A stretch of 64,000 nt of DNA. It comes from Pyxicephalus adspersus. Taxonomy: Eukaryota > Chordata > Amphibia > Anura > Pyxicephalidae. A model generated the notes under the pieces. It did not search any database. It saw only the letters and a program-made list of their open reading frames with translations, and was not told where the DNA came from. The position numbers and the translations under genes were made by a program. Positions 11,410 to 25,500 of this stretch are shown here, piece by piece. Numbering within the stretch: position 1 is the stretch's first letter; each line of letters begins with the position of its first letter. The stretch covers positions 167,286,875 to 167,350,874 of the forward strand of contig NC_092858.1 of the NCBI RefSeq assembly GCF_032062135.1, written 5' to 3'.

Positions 11410-12673
11410 CCAAACTCCCTCAAACAGAGATTAAAATTAAAAAATAATGTGTACAAAATCCACCCTGAGAGCTTTGGCAATAAAATTGGAGAAGGTTGAT
11501 CGGATTCCACCAACGAGTATTGCTTCCAATATCAGTGCCATATTAAATTCTCTTGCTGCCATGGGCAACACATTGACAAAAAAAAATGTTATACTTAGCA
11601 ATGACTAGATGTGAAATACAATGATTGCATTAGTTGATTGTGCTAAAATTTTACCAAAATTTTGCACTTGATATGTATATTAATAGACCTGGCCATATAT
11701 ATAAAAAAAGCAAACAATGGAAAGAATTCTGATTGATTCCACTTCTCTTAAATCAGCCATTGCATCTCTGAAAATAAGTCGGGTGTCGTGTATTGTACTT
11801 TACAAAGAGGTTCTGATTTTTCTTTTTAAATATCAGACAATTCCAGTTTTATATCATTAAAGATAACTATTCTAATCAATACCATTTCAACCGTATCATT
11901 TTGTTCTCAATAATACTGACAGCGGTAATTATACTACTGTAACATTTCTCAAAGAAGTCTCAAAAACACATGTCCCTGTTTTGTCAAGCCCTCCGTCCTT
12001 TTGATAGCTTTCCATTAAAATGACAAATCTTTCCAGTAATTTCCACTCTTTCCTTTAACATCTGTTTAAAAACCTTCTTGAGCATAATTAATTCTAAGCA
12101 CTTTCTTTGTTCCATCAACATGGCTCATACTTCTCTTTCAGATACATCAAGGAATGTAGAAGTCTTCACAGTTTGCCAAAAGTTTTTTTTTCTCAAGTGA
12201 AAATTTTGTCAAATTTTTGCCTTGACATTGTTTTACTGACGCTACTTTTGTTCCAATGATCCTGGTTGTATACTTGTATTCTTAAATACAGGTAGTTTGC
12301 ACTACAGAATTTATATTATGGTAGTCCACACTTTTGTATATAGCATATAGTTTTCTTTTTTTCTTTTTCTTTACAAAATGTTTATTAGGAAGATCTCACT
12401 ATTGTTTTGTCAATCCATAATAAACTTCGACTTGTAAAAGTCAAAACAGGAATACATATTGGTTCAATGCTGATGCCTCCTACGTTTCATCTTTGGCATT
12501 TGAACTTCGTTAGTAATTTTTTCCGTCCTTAACATCTACAAAAAGTTTTGTTGTTTTTGGCCTATCTGCCCTTATTTTGATGCACCTGTTATAAAAGGCA
12601 CGGGTAACTCGTCGTGATCTCCTGGAAGAGATGCCGGCGAATTATAATCCACAGTGAAGTCTATTCTTGAGAG
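11385..12673 (-). other. erg: erg probable 3' UTR
   Basis: Repeat-poor, AT-rich sequence directly after the stop codon, with no substantial ORF. The far end is not certain. A minus-strand ATTAAA at 11409-11404 followed about 40 bases later by a GT/T-rich tract makes about 11385 a plausible end (roughly 1.3 kb of UTR). A proximal AATAAA at 12386-12381 has only A-rich sequence after it. Mammalian ERG 3' UTRs are longer, so a more distal end is possible. Confidence 0.45.
12381..12386 (-). terminator. alternative proximal poly(A) hexamer AATAAA
   Basis: TTTATT on the plus strand reads AATAAA on the minus strand, about 290 bases after the erg stop. The following minus-strand sequence is A-rich (AAAGAAAAAGAAAAAAAG) rather than GU-rich, so efficient use is doubtful. 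Confidence 0.2.
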
Positions 12674-13194
12674 TTAGTAGTAACTTCCAAGATGAGATGA
12701 CATGTGACTTGCCGGGAGTCGGCTACTGGGATAAATACTTCCAGTTGGGGAATTCCAATAAGGGTTTGGAGCTGCAAAGAAACTGGATGATGTTACAGGT
12801 AAAGCTGGAGGATGAGGAGCAACAAAGTTCATCTTCTGAGGATGCGTGTGATAGGAGCTCATGTAGGGAAGTTCAGAAGGATACTTGTACATGGTTGATT
12901 CTGGAGGATGGGGTTGAAGGGCTTGAGCAATCCCATGAAAGTCGAACTTATAGGCATAGCGCTTGCCATGGACTTTAGTCATAATATTCTTGTCATAGTA
13001 GTAGCGGAGTGCACGGCTGAGCTTGTCATAGTTCATATTGGGTTTGCTCTTCCTTTCTCCCCAACGCCTCGCCACTTCGTCTGGGTCGGTCATCTTAAAC
13101 TCTCCATTCGTTCCTTCCCAAGTAATGCAGTTAGAGTTTGAACTGTCAGAAAGAAGTTCCAAGAGAAACTGCCAAAGCTGGATTTGTCCACTGC
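12674..13194 (-). CDS. erg: erg terminal exon: ETS DNA-binding domain and C-terminal tail
   Basis: Last coding exon; acceptor TTTTTATTCTAG, then GC AGT GGA ([15 protein letters not shown]), stop TAA at 12676-12674. It encodes a complete ETS winged helix-turn-helix: LWQFLLELL helix 1, [20 protein letters not shown], and recognition helix [14 protein letters not shown] with both DNA-contacting arginines, followed by [13 protein letters not shown]. The domain is essentially identical to human ERG. The tail [20 protein letters not shown] and [20 protein letters not shown] ends HLGSYY (human HLGTYY). ETS proteins of this group bind GGAA/T cores. Confidence 0.98.
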
Positions 13195-16100
13195 CTAGAA
13201 TAAAAACATTAGTAAAGTGATGAAAAGGAGCATATGGTCATTTCTATTTACAGAAATTTCTATTTCTTTCATATTTATTACCCCTTTTTTTCTCTCGGAT
13301 GAACGCCTATTACAAATCAACTTTTGATTAAAAGCCAATTGAAGTTTTACAACTATTTATCTCTTTAAAGCCTTGTAACCATGGATATTGTAATATTATT
13401 ACCCTGTATATTATAATAATATAACCCTGGATGTTATAATTTGTTACTTATTTTTTGACAATACTACTTCTTCATGCGTTTTTGATGGCAGTGCTGAGAA
13501 ATGGCCATACTTCTCATCAACAGGGGCCTCATCAGGCTTATCTATTGGCATGGCAATATTTCCTTCACACCAAGCCCAATAATTAATGGCCATAGATGAG
13601 AAGAGAATGCCAGAGAATGTTGGACTTCTTACTCCAGGGGAATTAATATGGAGATACTTCTTACCCCAAGCAGGTATAAAAGCTTTCACTCTTTGAAAAA
13701 AAGCAATACAACTTTGGAGAGTGCTGAGGAAACATGTGCCCTATAGGCCAAAAGAGCATTTGGAGATCAAGTACTAATGCTCGATGAAAAGATCTGGTTT
13801 ACAATTGGCATTTTAATTCATCCCAATAAATGTAATTAGGGTTGAGGCCAGGGCTCTGTGCAGACCATTCTACTTGCTTCTCATCAAACCATGTCTTCAT
13901 GGAGCTGACTTTGTCCACAAGGACACCATCATGCAGGAACGGAAAAGTGCATTCCCTTGGGAAGTTCAGTTGGCTAAGGTTATAGCCTAATATACACCAT
14001 CACATTTTTTTATTTACACAAAATCAACAAAAGTTGCCCGAAATTATAAATTGTGGTTATTCAATTGACATCAATAGACAACAATTGTATGTTAGCGCTA
14101 GATTCTTGTAAACTATCCCAAATGTGTTTCTGCAGTGAGAGTGTTAATAATCTTCTCTGAAATCTCTGTTAATCTCTATTAATTGCACGCAGATGTCAGA
14201 TGGTTTCATTTTATTGAATACCGATTCTTTTTCTCATTGTCATACCAGGTTAACAGTCCATCTGAACCGCATTAGCATTTGTTGTGTTTCAGCACATTCA
14301 ATATATTTGCCCTTTCCAAGAGCATTCCTCAAAACTGCTTTTAATAAAAATCTTGGGCTGCGGATATTGTTATTTGTTTAAAAGGGAAAAGAAGGGAAAG
14401 ATCCATTCAGCGGTGATACCCTGGAGGCTGCAGACGTAAAGGGCAGGTGAGGTCAATGGAGTCAATAAACAGAAGCAATTTGTGAGAATGGCCAACAGGT
14501 GAACTGTTAGATGGAGCTGCAAGGTGTCAAAATAAAATCCTAAACACAAAGGTAATATGTGAAGCCCAGATTCAGCCTTGTTAGAAACTAATATCACAAA
14601 ATCTAAACTGTCACTACTGCCATATCTTACAGCTGCCATATCTTACTTTGCCAATAACCAATTTTGCTTGTCTGGATAAAGAGTTTGTTAATGTTTTGAC
14701 TCCTTACCTGGATTCGCAAGGCGACTGCTTGTTGGGCCAAGAATCTGATAAGGATCTAAAAATGAAAAATAAAAGAAATCATAAAAATTTTATCCAGCAT
14801 GTTCATTTTACTGTATTTAAGTGAGGGAGTACTGAATAAAAAAGATGGTAAAATACACAGTAACCTATTATTCACAACAATCCTGGTTTTAGGAGGAATA
14901 CGTGGGATCCCCAAATGGAGTGGATGTGGGTAGGTTAAGCGGCGGGGCATAAATGTGTTCTGAAATACAACAACTTGATATTTAAAAACTGCAAATGAAG
15001 TTGCTCAAATACTTTTTTTTGGCATGGGCCATCATTACAGTTGGGAGCACATAGAGATAAATTGCTCAGCATGTATCACCAACTGCAAACTCCTTCCTGA
15101 TAAATCCTGGATGGTGAAGCATCTTCACTCAGGGCCACAAGCCCAACAAATTTAATAAAAAAAGGGGGGCAATGCCTTCCTTCCCTCCAGTGGTCCCCTT
15201 AAGCCACCCAAAGTTTGATTAGTTGTTTGTGCAATGTATATGGTGAGGGAGAGTGGAGGAGATGATGAGGGGTCTATGTTCTTTGTGATCCATCAGAATT
15301 ATTGACCGCTTGACATCACATGTTTTGATATTCAAAACCATAACATGCATTGGGTTGTCATGTCGAAGAAGAAGGTAGAAGCACAATATATTTTTGGTAA
15401 TTTTCTGAACATGTATTGTTTTAAAGGGTTTAAACATTTATATATTCCAGAAATTATTTTCATCACATATGCTTTAATCATTGTATTAATTACCTAGTTG
15501 GGGTCTTGGATCTTCCGTTTTCGGAACTACAGTGGGTGCTTGTGCAGCTGCAAAAAAAAAAAAAAAATAATTACTGTTAGCTACATAAACACAGTTATTA
15601 GGGTTTTATAGGGTGTAAAAGAGCATTGGCATCTCAACAATGGGAAAATGTGGTTCCAATATTGATTCCTGTAGGGTAGACGTGTGACCTTATTTGATGT
15701 TCATGGCTCAAGGGTTCTTCAAAAGCTTTAGATGTTTGGTAAGCTATATCTAAAGCTTTTTAATTCTTTAGGTAGTAAAGGGAAGGTGCAGAACACCTTC
15801 CAATTTTATTTTTTCCTTAATTTACCCTTCAGTACACAAAACAGCAAAAGAGGATTTTATTTCTGTTTTGGTAACAATACTATTTTTTGTTTTAGGGTTA
15901 GGTAACCCCTAACCCTAATTAAAAAAAGTTTCGTCTTTGAACCCCACATATATATAGACAGATATAAAGGGCACATGTCAATGAATCATGCTGGTAAGAG
16001 ATAATTATTATTATTATTATTATTAAACAGGATTTATATAGCGCCAACATATTACGCAGCGCTGTACATTAAATAGGGGTTGCAAATGACAGACTGATAC

Positions 16101-19100
16101 AGACAGTGATACAGGAGGAGAGGACCCTGCCCCGAAGAGCTTACAATCTAGTAGGTGGGGGAATTTCACACACAATAGGATGGGCGATATGTAGTGGTGG
16201 GAAGTAATGAGGGTTTAGCAGACAGAAGAAGATGGGTAGGCAAGTTTGAAAAAATTAGATAATAAGAGGGCATAGACACCTATAAATGTAATTTAGTTGC
16301 AGCAAAAACTTCTCCCTTAACAAACAAAATTATCACAGAGCTGTAATAATCTCAGGACTGAATTGATAGAATCACCAATCTATTGGCTGGTAAAACAGCT
16401 CCTCAGTGTATGTATGTATGTTGAAGTTCAGCTACAAATCTTTGTTGTTTCATATCCTTGCAGCTTTGGAACCACAAAATGCATTCACTTTAGATGGCCG
16501 TTTGTAAATTGCTGCATACAACTGACAAGGATTTTTGAAAAAATAAAATAAAGCATTAGGATTGGGTGATATGGAAGTGGTTCACTAGTTTTATTGCTGC
16601 TTTTGTATAATGTTGTCATTTGTACAGACAGACAAGTCATCCATAGTTGTATTTATTTCTCTGAATAGACTCTGGGAATACAAAGTGAATGCAAGGTAAT
16701 TGCAATCGGGATGCAAGCCAATTTTTCTAATAGCAAGCGGCATTGACTTGTTACTAAGTCTGAGTTTTGCTGGATTATAGTGTTCATTAGTGTAGTAAAA
16801 AATAAATCGGATGATGTGATTTTCATAGTCAAGAGCTTTATTGATCACTTACCTTTTGACTGGGGTGTGGGGTGACTGGGCCAGGAAGATCTTCTAGATT
16901 GCTCATAGGATAAATCTGCAAATGGAACAAATAACTGTGAATTCTTTCATGTGATACACTCATTGTGGGGAAATATTTTTTATTCTGGCAAAATATATGT
17001 TTAATCCCTATAATGATTCTATACAATATATTCATTAAATCACAGGGCTGTTCAAAAAAAAAAAGTGATGGGAGTTAGGAGTGAAGGTTAAAAGGAATCT
17101 ACTTCTGGTTAATTGCACATATAAAGTAACTTTGAATTAAGAAACCAAAATTGACGACAAGTGCAAACATAATGCATAGGCAAGCAAGCATTTGATTATC
17201 CACAGAATCCCTAGCACCACTGAGGGGCATACAATGGTCAGCCTTTATCCATATGGGTTAAACTTTTGAATATGTGGTTTATTCCTGCTTGGATGAACAC
17301 TTCCCTAAAACTTTCCCTTGCAAACTTTGAATTGCACTCGCAGAGGCAGGTAGTGAATAAACTCATGAGGATTTTGAAAGCATGATGAAAGACAAATGAG
17401 ACCTATGTGTGGCTCCCAAGCAGGAACATAATGGCAGATAATGGAGCCAAAAATTCTGGTGACTTTTATTTTGTGTCTCTCTCTCTCTCCCCAAGATTTG
17501 ACAAGTGACAAGATCTTAAAGTCTTCTTAGTGTTGGTTGGACACAGGCTGCGTACATACGTTGAATAATTGTCGTTTTAAAGGGTTTTTCACAATCCTTT
17601 CCAATGACCAAATCTGTATGATGCAAGAACAAGCGTTGCACATACACCTTTCTACTCTATGGAGAGGGGGTGGGGAGAGTGATGGAGTGGCACTCCACTG
17701 TGCTCTCTCCCCTTCACTGCCAATACTTCAATGTTTTGTTAATCCCCAGGCCGGATCTATAAACAACGGACAATGAGAGTAGTACACACGCCAGATTCTC
17801 GTACGATATAAGCCCTGAGGCATTTATCGGATGAGAATCACAAGAATGTGTACGTAGCCTTAGGGTTGTCATCAGGTACAACCAATTCAATTTGAATGCA
17901 AACAAGAAAAAGATGTGCTCAACCTGAGTTGCTTGCGGTTCTAATGAACTTCAACAGGCCATTCTCTACATCCCAAGAAACACACAAAAAGCAGATCAAA
18001 GCGGGAAACCTCTCAATTACCATGTGTACTACTAAATAATTGGGATTTTGATGACCTGCTTTAATGATAGGTTTAAATGTCATCACAGGAAAACAACAAA
18101 TGTCTGCAGGACTCTCTTCTGTGTTTATTTAGCTTAAACAGTCTCCCCAACGGAGTCCCCTTCCACCCCCATGCTGCATCGCCATGGGCTGTTATAGTTA
18201 CACCTCTGCTCCTGAGACATTGGTTGGAAGCCATCAATTGTTGGAATGCATATGAAGGTTTTTTTTTAAACATTCTTGGCCAAAAAATATTATTTCTTTG
18301 AGTGCTAAAACAAATGATTGACTCTTATCAGGTGATGATGATGACTGCTGGGATTAGAGAACTTGTTCCAATCTCAAATGTTTTGTACTTAAAAGGTGGT
18401 GAAGACTTGTAGGCAATGACTTAAAATTTGCATGGTACCAAATAAACAGAAATAAACTAAAAGAAAAAAAATCTGGAATATAAAATGATGCCAAGAAAAT
18501 CAACCATAAACGTAAATTAGCCCTACCTGGCCTGTTTGTGATTCTTTGAGATGCTTCGGGATATGCCGATGTATTTGGGAATATAAATGTGGCACCTCCT
18601 GCAGAAGATTAGTAGAACCAAAATGAGTCTTTTACTTATGTATCTTTAAAATAGATCAAGCTTAACTATGTTATATGTCAAAGTTCATCATTACTATATA
18701 TTACAAAAACGGAGACAGCTATTGGCTAATTTTGGTAAAGTTGCATTGTTGAAGGAACATGAACATGAATTGTCACTGTTGTGAAAGATAGGGTTACATG
18801 TTCTTGTTCATATATGTCACATGCCCAAAATACATATTTTTATTAAAGTGAATATTGCATCATTTTTCTTTTAAATTTAGATGAAATGGGAAGAAATGGA
18901 GCCCCTTTAGGATTTTTCGCTATTCATGGCTCTATTAGAAATATTTCAGAGACAATCTTGGAAATCCTCCCACAGCAACACAGTCAGAAATAATTCTTTT
19001 TAAATACAAAAAAAAACTGACCACTTAGGGTGGTGAAACATTTGTCGCTGTATAAGTAATAAGAAGAATGTTTCCAGCAGGCCATGATAGTAAAAAAACA

Positions 19101-22100
19101 AACAAATAAAACAAACAATCTGTCCGAGTTCCCAATGCTATCCAACTCTCTCCAAAACTAAAAGAATTCATCAGGATATGGAATTTATGGTAAATAACAC
19201 TACAGGTACTGGAATATGTGGACATTAATACCTGTATGGGTTTGGATGTCACAGAAGATGGTTTACTAATGATCTAGCATCCTTTACATCAATCCCAGCA
19301 TCTACTAGGGATTTGATAGGATGTTCATTAAACATTATCAGATGACTTTATTCAATAATCATAATCAACAAAACATAGATATCTATTTCTATTTCTGGAT
19401 ATCTCTCTATATTATATAGCAGAACCTTGGCCAACTGAGGTCACACATTAGGTAATATTTGGTATATACACTGTCCTATTGCCTCTAGGAGAACACTACT
19501 GACCCAACTAATCAACACAATGCCAACAGTTCTTCCAACCTTGCTTAGTCCCAAGAAATACAAATATATTGACATTTTGTAAATGTAAATGTAAATATAT
19601 TCTATTTATAAAACAGGGAGTCAGATAAACCTTCAAACATTCTCTGGTGGGAATCTTCCAGGTCCATGTGTAATGGCAGTAATTGTTTCCCACCAGGGAA
19701 TGTTTGAAGGAATGTCAGATTTCCTTTTTTATAGATAGAGCCCAAAAAGTCATCAGCAACATGTCATTCAGGAAGGGCGGTATTCACATTGAAACACTGG
19801 TAATTCAACGGAGAATGAAAGTGCATTGGCATGTTTCATAATACCAGTACTTAATGACTATGTCTGGGCATCATAAAACATGTCAAGGCAGAGTGGAAAT
19901 CAATGGGAAAGGATTAGACCCTCTATTATTTATTCTGTCTGTATCTATGTTGGGGGATTTAACCCCCTCACTTTGAAACCAGTGTCATTAGAGAAGAAAG
20001 TAAGGTGGAATCCAAATTTGCTGTCGCCAAGACAGAAGTAGAAATTGGGGTTGAATTATTAAAACTCTCCAAGACCAGAGAAGATAGACTATCATGGGAG
20101 AACCTGGGTGATTTAGGAAATCCAGAATTCATTTGAACCAGCCTTGGATATAATAAAAGCAAATGATTTATGAGAAGTCAGAAGACCAGGTACCCCCATG
20201 ATAGTTTATCTTCTCCAATCTTGGAGAGCTTTTATAAAAACAGGTCTATTGTATCTCTCCAGAAGAGCATGCTGGTTTTGTGGACAACTTCCAAAGGTTG
20301 GATTACTTGGATTTCAGGGGGTTGTACTAGGGTCTATTCCTAAAATAATTATTCTTAATCCTTCAACACATNNNNNNNNNNNNNNNNNNNNNNNNNNNNN
20401 NNNNNNNNNNNNGACCTGGAACATAGATGAAAAGTTCTCCATCACAGAATGTATGCTAAAAGTCAAATTCACTGCTTTATAAATAGTTCTCTATATTGTG
20501 CATTGTATGATAAAAAATTGGTAATAAGAAAGATAAAAAATGAAAAAAAAATATATATAATAATACTAATACACATTTACATTATAAAATATGTCATAAT
20601 TATTGATAAGCATTATTAAGTAAAAAAAACGTATATTACAACAATAATACATACATTATTTCCTTGAGGTTTGATAAGTATTCATGCATAATGCTGAAAC
20701 TATAAATCCGTTCTAAATTTGTAAAATAGCAAGCTTGTTTTTTTTGTTTCATTCAAAAGATTGGCAAAACCATCAGCGATGGGTGCATTACCTGTGTTTC
20801 TAGCATGCATTAATCGTGGTGAGTTTTGTAAGGCCTTATCAACATCATCTGAAGTCAAATGAGGAAGAGGAGCTACAAAACAAAACAAAGCAACACCAAA
20901 TTGAGAAAAGGGGCAATCGAGAGGTCTAAAAGGTCAATGGGAGTTTTCTATATGCATTTATTTTTCTTTCTTTTTGAATTTATTCTCTTTTTTATAAAAC
21001 AGTATTAAATGTTGTTATTGGAGTTTTACATGCATTAAACTAATTTATTTATTTTTGCTTGACTTTAAATTGTTTAGAGTTTTTAGATTATATGGTTACA
21101 TCTTCCTCCCCCTAGGTGCCTAACAAAAACATTTATAAAATATTAGGGAAAAATAAACACTTATTTCTTAGACATCTGGAGATTTTGCCCTGGCAAAAGT
21201 GATGTCACTTGGCATTTCTGTTGGTTTTTGAAAGCTGGAGATCTCATGATCCCGTGCTCTCCTGCACATTGTCAAGCATTTTCATGTTATATTTGGGATC
21301 CCCAGCTTTCTCAGGATCCAATGAGAAAGCTAACAGTGGTCATCTTAAACTCTTTAAGCAATCCATTAGCCAATGTCAAAGGTAAGATTTTATTTATTTT
21401 TTTATATCCTAGTGCTGTATTTGAATTTTTATTTGGGCAGGGCAGTGGGGCTGGATGTTAAACTGGTCATTTTCAGCCTGATCTGCCTAATAAAATTATA
21501 AATAAAATTATTATATTCATAGTTTATTATATCAGAAGTAGTAGTTGTTTTAGCAACTTTTTTATGAACAATATGACAAGTAATATGACATTTACATAAC
21601 CAAATTACTCTCTAATTATTCTCCTATTGGTTTATTAATATATAAATTACATTTGAGTTTTATGAACAACTATCATGATATGTTAATAATGATAAAGTAT
21701 TTAAAGCTCAAACTGAGCCATAATTTTCTGCAGAGTGTTGGGGGCTGTTAAAAGCAATGTGATATTTTTATTGTTGCCGGTTGATTTCTTCACGCTTCCT
21801 GTTTGGGAACAGGAAAAGGATGAAAGGGGAATCTCTCTAACATGCACGCAGGAAGCAATTATAGAATTTGTTTTTTTTATCTTTGTTGGGTTGGGAAGTT
21901 TTACAGCTACTGCTACATTTTTATTGTTGTCTTTGTCCTGCTTGGGTGATTCTCCTGGGTATCAGAGTTAATGATAATCACCTAAACAGGGCACGGACAT
22001 CCAACAAAGAACAAGAAGAAGGATGATCCTAACAAGTACCAACTGTTCTGCACTTTATCTAAAACTTTTTAGAATGGCAGTAGTTAGGCTTTGTCTATTT

Positions 22101-22513
22101 AGTATTTTTTATTATTGATTGGGTAGTTTTTTTTTTATATAATAAAAATGTTAGCCTTTAAATATAAAAAATTCTGAGATCTAAAGATGGAGTCTCTACA
22201 AAAAAAAAATATATCATTGTAATAATATTAGTTTAAATTCAGTACAGTTCAGAAAGGCTATAATACGATCATGTTTACTATAAATATTACCTGGGTAATC
22301 AGTCTTTGGTATATGCATTGATTTATGTATGCAGATCCTCGACCATTTAAAAGTAAAGAAGTAAAGATGATAGCAAAAAAAAAAGTGTGGTAGATACAAA
22401 TATCAATTTGAATGTTGTAGAAAATAATTATTAAACAAAGGGGAAATAAGTAATTTGAATCAGCATGCACAAATACAAATGTAATACTCAGGATTTCTAA
22501 ATAGAATGTATAA

Positions 22514-22563
<50 letters not shown>

Positions 22564-25500
22564 CACATAATTAAATTTATACAAAATAGCAATAGTAATT
22601 CATTTTTTAGAAATGAAAGGAAAAAAAAAAGATGATTGGCCTACTTTCTCTGAGGTAGTGGAGATGTGAGAGCAAGATATCTGCGTTGTAGCTTGCTGTT
22701 AGTCTGTGGAAATCCTCTTTGGTCATTTTGCATAGTTCTTTCCCATCAATATTTTGGAAAAGCATGACATCAACATCTGGTAATCCATATTCTTTAATTG
22801 CCCATTCCAACCATTGTCGCACATGATCCGTGCTCCATAATGTTGGATCTAAAATTCAGTAAGAGACCAAATATTGTAATACAAAAATCACTGGAAAAAA
22901 AACGTTGAACTTTTTTCACCCTCGTTAATTGTGTAAATGTAAAAAGTTTTTTTTTTTTTTCAAAAAGACAAAACATTTAAGAAGGTAGCAGCAGAAGTAA
23001 AAGTAAAAATATCGCTTTTTCATTTTTTTTTCTCACGACCTTGAGAAGAAAGGTCTGCAGACACTACACAAAACTTTCTCTATCTTTTTACTCTAGAACA
23101 AGGGTGGGTAAACTTTTTGGCTCAGGGGCCACAATGAGTTTGAAATTTGAGAGATGGCCATGCCAGTATCGGATGGAGAGTGTTTGTATAAACTGATATT
23201 AATTGTAAAGGATAAAGTGGGCCCGGTTAAAACAAGCCCAACAAGCTGTATATGGCCCACATGCCCTAGTTTGCCCATGCCTGGTCTAGAGTAAGTATAA
23301 TAGCTTTATGAAGCAATTTTAAATACATTTTATTGGAGTTAGTGAGAAAAATTACCCCTAACATTAGTTGTGCGATTTCTACAATGGTCATTGATGTCAT
23401 GCCACTGGCTCTGCCATAAGCTGTTGGTTTAGGGACTATGTTGGCACCCAATAAAAGAAAGACAAGTCCACCAACTGACTTCTGCCATGATTTATTGGCT
23501 CAGGGGCTATTTTGGCACTATTAAATAGAAAACCAATTATCCACAGCTCAAGAAATCCCAAGCAATATTTGGAGGGACCCTAAAGTCAAGTACATGCATG
23601 CTAGGAAATATGTAAGTAACTTCTGGGCATTGACCACCTCTTATAGAGATCACTGAACTAAATAGTCCCTACTGATGACCCCAATATCTCTCCGTGGCAC
23701 AGTGGTGACATAGCGAATGGTGGGAGGAACCATGGATGCAGAAGAAATACAAGTTATCAACATTCCTAAAACATTTTGGTTTTAGAATAAATTTTGGGGT
23801 TTTAATGTTATTTTTCTGTGAATGGCACCGGGTTTTATCCAGAGGTTACATCTACTTCAAATAATGATATGTTGGCTCAGAAGGTAAGTCTTTAGAAGTA
23901 GCATAAATAATTGAATCCTAAAAATTGAGAATTTAAGAAGCCATTCCATTACTGGAGCAAAGATCCTCAAAGGAGGCCAACAGAAGAACCTTTCCACCCC
24001 TAATTACTGCATATAAATCAAAGTATTTTTCTAAAACTCCTACTAAAAGCTCCTGCAAATTTGTGTACTTTTTACTGTTCATTCCTAATTCCATTCCTGC
24101 CAGAGTTCCTGATTTTACTTCTGCTGCCTTGAAATGATTAGCATAAAGTTTACACAGCTCTAAAACTTTCAAAGAAAGTCTGGACAATTAGCTATTCAGG
24201 AAAGTATGTGCTTGGCTTCGTAGGTTATCCCGTCCTATGCTGACCAAGCACATTACTCCATCAAGTATCGAAAGTTAAAAACACCTGGATGTCAGATTGC
24301 TATGCCCAAAAATAAAACTTCCAGAATATTTATAACAAAATGTCCAGTTTTCAGTAACGGAATAACAAATACTGCTAATGGGCCTGCTGAAAAACATTTC
24401 ACACTGGTATGTTATAACGTTGGAATCTTCACAAGTTTACTTTACTCTGTTTGTGGTGCTGAAGTACAATTAACCTTTTGTGATGGGTTTAATTTATTAG
24501 GCAGCTCGTTGGCCTTGATTTACTATGCAAACACTAAGGCCAATAGGACGTGCCATTACCAATACTCAGTGTAGTATGTATCCAGGTGGATTAAAGAGGA
24601 ACTTCATGCACCAAGGGACAGTATGTTTGTTCATTTATATTATTAATATTATTATTATGCAGTATTTATATAACAGCAGCATATTACACAACACTTTTTT
24701 TTAGGTCCATAGCCATGTCACTAGCTAGGGGCTCACTATCTAATGTCCTTACCTCAGTCATTTATCTTTAAATACAGTCTAAGGCCAATTTTGGGGGCAA
24801 GCCAATTAACCTAACTGCATGTTTTTTGGGATGTGGGAGGAAACCAGAGGAAACCCACGCAAACATGGGGAGAACCTGCAAACTCCTGGCCGAGATTCAA
24901 ATCTGGGATCTAGTGCTGCAAAGAGCACTAACCACTGAGCCACCGTGCTGCCTGAGGGGTTAGATAACTTTATGGGTAAAGATTTTTATGTTGTAGTCCC
25001 CGGAGGAAAGAAGGAAGATAGGAAGGTGTTTGGATCTTGCATATGTGGCAGGAAGTGGTGGGGCATAGACCACAGGTAGATATAAATGCAGATTTAAAAA
25101 ATAAAGTCTTTCTTTCATCAGAAGTTGTTGTTAAACAGGACATGAGCCAAAGACAGTCTACTCAATAAAAAATAAGAAAAAAAAACATGGTTATATCTTT
25201 TTTTGGAAATAAGTCTCATTTTGTTATATCCATTTTCATTATGGAACACTTTGAGCTGGCATCTAAATCCTGAATTAAAGGGATTTCTAAAATGGACAAT
25301 GTTTATAGAATTCTCAAGGCAGAAAGACTGTTAAAATCTAAACACATTTCATATTCTTTGTTTCTGATTAGGAAGAATCTCTTTGAACTCAGAAGGGGAT
25401 TTTGCTCATTCTGCGATGTTTGCTATTAATAAAATATCTTTTGTGATTCATTATCAAAGCAAATACTCAGCCTAACCAAGTTGTTCTTTTATCCTGACGG

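Larger units (their letters stand above)
20873..22644 (-). other. erg: erg intron 4 (1.8 kb)
   Basis: A (TA)n microsatellite lies near the donor end and a perfect 8-4-8 ETS-type palindrome at 21796-21815. Otherwise it is AT-rich sequence with no recognised repeat. Confidence 0.7.

Noticed and set aside
12667..13220. Plus-strand frames opposite the ETS exon
   Set aside because: They are antisense shadows of the highly conserved erg coding exon.
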